This document shows positions 5,756 through 9,081 of a stretch of 9,081 nucleotides of DNA, piece after piece (the first letter of the stretch is position 1; every line of letters starts with the position of its first letter). The position numbers were made by a program, and so were the translations under genes. The notes beneath the pieces are model-generated. The model was not told where the DNA came from. It saw only the letters and a list, made by a program, of their open reading frames with translations, and ran no database searches. The stretch is from CAISIP01 sp031403955 (GTDB taxonomy: Bacteria; Pseudomonadota; Gammaproteobacteria; Burkholderiales; Burkholderiaceae_C), in contig JANNGR010000044.1 in assembly GCA_031403955.1 (NCBI GenBank), positions 1-9,081 of the forward strand. Reading direction: 5' to 3'.

Positions 5756-7003
5756 TCAGATCCGCAAGAATTGACCAGCACGTATCACGCGGCGCTCGCG
5801 GCCGGCCGCCGTCAGCAGCTCGAAGCGGTTACGCGAGCGCAGCAAAACCAGATCGGCCGGACATCCGGCCGCAATCCTGCCGTCCCAGCCAAGGCCCATG
5901 GCGCGCGCCGGGTTGGTGGTGATGGCTTGCAGCCAGGTATCGGCCGGGCTCAAATGTGCCACCTGTACGCCCAGGCCGAAAGTCTCGAGCAGGTCGTAGC
6001 TGCCATAGGGATAGAAGCCATCGGCTACGTTGTCGGTGGCAATCGATGTCGATACGCCCTGGGCCTGCGCCTCTTTCAGCCGGGTAATGCCACGTTCGAC
6101 CGGTGTGTTGTCCCAGGCACCTTGCAAATACAGGTTGGTGGACGGCAGGCTTACCAGGTGCATGCCGGCCCGGGCGCAACGTTGCAGGGTTTGAACGGCT
6201 GCAGCCATCGGCTGCATGGCCAGCGAGCAGGCGTGGCCGCAAGTGACCTTGCCCTGGTAATGGTTGGCGATGGTCAACTCGGCGATAACACCCAGGGCCT
6301 GCGCGTCCAGGTCCAGGCCTTCGTCCACATGAAAGTCGAGCTGCAGATCGTGGCGGATGGCCAGATCGAAAATGGTTTGCAGCTTGGCAGCCAACCGTTC
6401 ATTGCGATAGACGAATGCGCCCAGCAATGCTGCTTCTCCCCTGGCACGATCGCAGTTTTGGTCGACACGCGCCACCGCTTGGGCAATCTGTTCTCCAAAG
6501 CCGGGAGGAATCACTCCCCTCGGATCGGCGACATCGAACAGGTCCAGTGCAGTCAGCGACACGCACTGCAGGGCGATGCGGTCACGCCACGCGTCACGCA
6601 GCCGCTCGAACACGCCCAGCGCCATGGGCGGGCCCGGCTCCACCCAGTCCAGATGGGTGCGCATGGCGCGCGTGCCGCAGGCGTAGGCCTCGCAAAGCGC
6701 GCGTTGCATGCGGGTATGAATCGTGTCGGCGGTCCAGGTCGCGCGGTGGGTTGCCATCAGATCGATGGCCTTGAAAAGATCGCCATCCGGGGCGCCGGTT
6801 TGCGTTACCACAAAGGTCTTGTCGATATGCACATGTGTATCAACCAGGCACGGCAACAGTGTGCCGGCGACTACCGGTCCGTCCGCCGCCTGCGCAGGTC
6901 GAATGCCGGCGACCAGCCCATGCTCCAGATCGACATCGAACACCGTGGCATCCGAGGAAAAGCCACGCACGCAATCGGGGATCATGACGTTTTTCAGTTG
7001 CAT
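5756..7003 (-). CDS. CodA-like amidohydrolase (cytosine deaminase family)
   Basis: The 415-residue protein is a metal-dependent amidohydrolase. Metal and catalytic residues line up with E. coli cytosine deaminase: THVHIDK with His57 and His59, FHVDEG with His225 and Glu228, CGHACS with His257, and TDNVADGFYPYGSYD with Asp324. NPARAMGL and GCPADLVLL near the C-terminus are general amidohydrolase features. Family members deaminate cytosine, creatinine, isocytosine and similar amino-heterocycles, or remove alkylamines from triazines. The exact substrate cannot be told, but deamination of a ring carrying an amino or imino group is the best guess. The ATG at 7003 is chosen; a TTG directly before it (7006) could also serve. 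It begins 5 bases after the permease stop and lies 3 bases before the FAD oxidoreductase gene. Confidence 0.86.
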   Translation of the reverse strand: MQLKNVMIPDCVRGFSSDATVFDVDLEHGLVAGIRPAQAADGPVVAGTLLPCLVDTHVHIDKTFVVTQTGAPDGDLFKAIDLMATHRATWTADTIHTRMQRALCEAYACGTRAMRTHLDWVEPGPPMALGVFERLRDAWRDRIALQCVSLTALDLFDVADPRGVIPPGFGEQIAQAVARVDQNCDRARGEAALLGAFVYRNERLAAKLQTIFDLAIRHDLQLDFHVDEGLDLDAQALGVIAELTIANHYQGKVTCGHACSLAMQPMAAAVQTLQRCARAGMHLVSLPSTNLYLQGAWDNTPVERGITRLKEAQAQGVSTSIATDNVADGFYPYGSYDLLETFGLGVQVAHLSPADTWLQAITTNPARAMGLGWDGRIAAGCPADLVLLRSRNRFELLTAAGRERRVIRAGQFLRI

Positions 7004-7008
7004 CAAGA

Positions 7009-7863
7009 CTACCGGCCGCCCTTGACTTCACTCTCGTGCCAGGAACCCAGCACGAGTTTGGACACCAGGTTGAACACCAGGTAAATCATGATGCCGGTGA
7101 GCGATACGAGCACCAGTGCGGCAAACATCTTGGGGATTTCGGTACGAAAGCTGGCTTCCAGGATACGCGAGGCCAGGCCGGTCTCCTTGCCGGCGGCGCC
7201 GGCGGTGAACTCGGCCACGACGGCGCCAATCAGGCTCAAGCCGCCGGCGATCTTCAGGCCGGCGATGAAGTAGGGCATGGCGGATGGAATCAGCAAATGG
7301 CGCAGCGTTTGCCAGGGGCCGGCGCGGTACAACAAGAACAGGTCACGCAGGTTATGGTCGGCGCTGCGCAGCCCGATCACGGTGTTGGACAGGATCGGAA
7401 AAAAAGCCACGATCCAGGCACACAACAGCAGTGCGGCGGTGGTGCTGTCGATAAAGATCAGAATCAGCGGCGCGATGGCCACGATCGGCGTGACTTGCAA
7501 CACGATGGCAAACGGAAACAGGCACAACTCCACCCATTTGTTGAGCGCGAACATCATCGCCAGCAGCACCCCACCTGCCACCGCCAGCAGCAACGCGCCA
7601 AAAGTAATCTTCATGGTGAATAACCAGCTCACCATCAGCGAGCCGATGTTGTCCCACAGCGTTTTGGCGATCAGGGTCGGCGCGGGCAGGATGTAGTGCG
7701 GTATCTGGTTGATGCGCACCACCGCCTCCCACGCCAGCAGCGCGATCAGAAACACAACGATCGGCAGGATGCGTTGCAGCCAGCGGTTATCGGCCCTATC
7801 GGCCTGACGGGCCAGCGCCGCGCCGGTGACGGGTCTGGCAGCGCTGACCGCCGTCTCAGCCAT
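7009..7863 (-). CDS. ABC transporter permease (SsuC/TauC/ThiX-like)
   Basis: The 284-residue inner-membrane protein is a BPD_transp_1 permease. About six membrane segments can be seen, near residues 32-48, 85-107, 114-138, 143-165, 195-218 and 245-267. HYILPAPTLIAKTLWD at 56-71 is a conserved family segment. The cytoplasmic coupling (EAA) loop is LRDLFLLYRAGPWQTLRHLLIPSAMPYF at 172-199. It forms the channel with the ATPase and receives ligand from the NMT1-like binding protein. The ATG at 7863 overlaps the ATPase stop by 8 bases and has GGAG four bases before it, so the two proteins are translationally coupled. A longer in-frame start at 7941 lies inside the ATPase gene and is rejected. Confidence 0.92.
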   Translation of the reverse strand: MAETAVSAARPVTGAALARQADRADNRWLQRILPIVVFLIALLAWEAVVRINQIPHYILPAPTLIAKTLWDNIGSLMVSWLFTMKITFGALLLAVAGGVLLAMMFALNKWVELCLFPFAIVLQVTPIVAIAPLILIFIDSTTAALLLCAWIVAFFPILSNTVIGLRSADHNLRDLFLLYRAGPWQTLRHLLIPSAMPYFIAGLKIAGGLSLIGAVVAEFTAGAAGKETGLASRILEASFRTEIPKMFAALVLVSLTGIMIYLVFNLVSKLVLGSWHESEVKGGR

Positions 7864-8617
7864 GTTGCTCCGTGGTTTTTTGCAGCGCCTGCGATACCTG
7901 TACGCACCACTCGGCGTAACGCGCCGTGGTGCGAAAAGCATCGTTGCGCGGGTAGGGTTCGCCGATCGGTATATCGGCGATCACGCGCCCTGGGCGCGCG
8001 ACCATCACGATTATGCGGTTGCTCAGGTAGACACTCTCGTACACGCTGTGGGTCACGAAAATCGTGGTGAACTGTTGCGCTTGCCACAGCGCCAGTGTGT
8101 CGTTGTTGAGTTTGAAGCGCGTCATCTCGTCAAGCGCGGCAAACGGCTCGTCCATCAGCAACAGGCGCGGCTTGGTGACCATCGCACGTGCAATCGATAC
8201 CCGCATCTTCATGCCACCGCTGAGTTCGCGCGGGTACACGCCCGCAAACTGGCTCAGGCCGACTTTGGCGAGCACCTCGTCCACCCGCGGCCGGGCCGCC
8301 GCGCGCGACAAACCCTTCAGCCGCAACGGCAGCCATACGTTGTCAAACACCTTGGTCCAGGGCATCAGCGTGGGCTCCTGGAATACAAAGGAAATGTCTC
8401 TGGCGTGGTCGGTCGCCGAGTCCGCCCAAACGATCTGGCCGGCTGAAACCGGCGACAGCCCGGCAATCATGCGCAGCGCGGTACTTTTGCCGCAGCCCGA
8501 GGGCCCGAGCAGGCTGACAAACTCGCGCTCACCAATGCCCAGGTTCACGCCTTGCAGCGCCAGCGTGCCGTTGTCGTAACGTTTTTCAACATCGCGAAGT
8601 TGCAGCAATACGCTCAT
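7856..8617 (-). CDS. ABC transporter ATP-binding protein (SsuB/TauB-like)
   Basis: The 253-residue ATPase drives the transporter from the cytoplasmic side. All motifs are intact: Walker A GPSGCGKST at 38-46, Q-loop Gln80 in FVFQEP, signature LSGGM at 132-136, Walker B LLLMDEP with Asp156 and Glu157, D-loop AALD, and switch His190 in VTHSVYES. SVYESVYLSNRIIVM is typical of the nitrate/sulfonate/taurine group, which pairs with NMT1-like receptors. The start ATG at 8617 overlaps the creatininase stop as ATGA and no clear Shine-Dalgarno is present, so translation probably depends on coupling. The end overlaps the permease start. Confidence 0.93.
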   Translation of the reverse strand: MSVLLQLRDVEKRYDNGTLALQGVNLGIGEREFVSLLGPSGCGKSTALRMIAGLSPVSAGQIVWADSATDHARDISFVFQEPTLMPWTKVFDNVWLPLRLKGLSRAAARPRVDEVLAKVGLSQFAGVYPRELSGGMKMRVSIARAMVTKPRLLLMDEPFAALDEMTRFKLNNDTLALWQAQQFTTIFVTHSVYESVYLSNRIIVMVARPGRVIADIPIGEPYPRNDAFRTTARYAEWCVQVSQALQKTTEQHG

Positions 8618-9081
8618 GGGGCGATGCGGGTATACGCGTTTAGGGTAGCTAGTGGCAGGTCACTGACTTCCTGCAGCAGTCGCGCCAGTTGCAGCCCGGC
8701 CGCGTCGATCAGCGCATGTCCCTTGGCGGCTGTCGCCGCCGCCGCATTGCCGGCCGCGCCCATCGGGTTGTAGTCCTGCACCTGCCAACCTAGTTTGGCG
8801 CTGCTGCCGTTGCCCAGGATCGGAAACTTCAAGGCGCGCTCTTCGGCACTGCTGGAGAAGTACCGCGCCTGGGCCATGTCCACATACTTTTCGCGCGCCG
8901 CCAGCATCATCGAGGTTTCCATGTCGCCGGCATGAATGCCAAAACGGTGTTCCTGGGGCGGGAACAGGTCCATCACCGCATCCCCCAACGGCAGCGTGTA
9001 CCAGTTGGAGGCGTAAACGATCAGGTCATGCGCGCCGCGCAGGTCGCGGGCCACGATGTCCATCACGCTCACCTGGCCACC
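8614..9081 (-). CDS. Creatininase-family amidohydrolase, C-terminal part, cut by window edge
   Basis: The visible 155 residues read GGQVSVMDIVARDLRGAHDL, then SNWYTL, GIHAGDMETSMMLA at 48-61, and a C-terminal half with GNGSSAKLGWQVQDYNPMGAAGNAAAATAAKGHALIDAAG. The HAGxxETSxML motif and the layout are those of the creatininase superfamily, whose members hydrolyse or form cyclic amides (creatinine, formamidopyrimidines in riboflavin-type pathways, mycofactocin precursor). The GGQ at the edge is probably the end of the NGHGGN-like metal loop, but the preceding residues are outside the window. A GTG at 9072 is not the true start because similarity continues through it to the edge. It is the most upstream visible gene of the run; its TGA overlaps the ATPase ATG. 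Confidence 0.85.
   Translation of the reverse strand, partial: GGQVSVMDIVARDLRGAHDLIVYASNWYTLPLGDAVMDLFPPQEHRFGIHAGDMETSMMLAAREKYVDMAQARYFSSSAEERALKFPILGNGSSAKLGWQVQDYNPMGAAGNAAAATAAKGHALIDAAGLQLARLLQEVSDLPLATLNAYTRIAP

Noticed and set aside
4853..7084. A 743-codon open frame on the plus strand across the FAD oxidoreductase and amidohydrolase genes
   Set aside because: It lies wholly antisense to two well-recognised genes, has the Arg/His/Gln-rich composition of a high-GC shadow frame, and shows no family motif.

Overview
The window looks like chromosomal DNA of a beta-proteobacterium, most likely order Burkholderiales and probably family Comamonadaceae. The basis is high GC, tightly packed genes, and proteins that read like that group: the HtpG N-terminus at the left edge, an NMT1/THI5-type transport operon, and a Burkholderiales-style lipase-like hydrolase. 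This assignment is from recognition, not from a search.

Nearly everything is read from the minus strand, so the layout is given right to left. From 9081 down to 2177 lies one compact gene run: a creatininase-family amidohydrolase (cut by the window edge), an ABC ATPase, an ABC permease, a CodA-like amidohydrolase, a GlcD-like FAD oxidoreductase, an NMT1/THI5-like periplasmic binding protein, a flavodoxin-fold NAD(P)H dehydrogenase and a RidA-family protein. Most junctions overlap or have gaps of a few bases (ATGA, an 8-base overlap, 3-base gap, 1-base gap, TAATG). The one larger gap, 75 bases, lies before the binding protein and holds an imperfect hairpin. Together the genes look like an uptake and breakdown route for a small nitrogen-containing, probably heterocyclic, compound: import, hydrolytic deamination, redox steps, cyclic-amide hydrolysis and clean-up of a reactive enamine or imine. 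The substrate cannot be read from sequence.

From 2168 down to 1401 the pattern breaks. Two small plus-strand genes (DUF4160 and DUF2442, a toxin-antitoxin-like pair) with lower GC sit between the intact ridA-like gene and a decayed second copy of it. The remnant keeps only the C-terminal half of the protein, has lost about 119 bases inside, and shares an exact 33-base tail with the intact copy. That tail supplies the apparent ribosome binding site and an ATGA overlap for the next gene.

That next gene (148-1404) is an alpha/beta hydrolase with a full Ser-Asp-His triad. Beyond it, a 106-base gap carries a good candidate heat-shock (sigma-32) promoter pointing into htpG, of which only the first 13 codons are present at the left edge.
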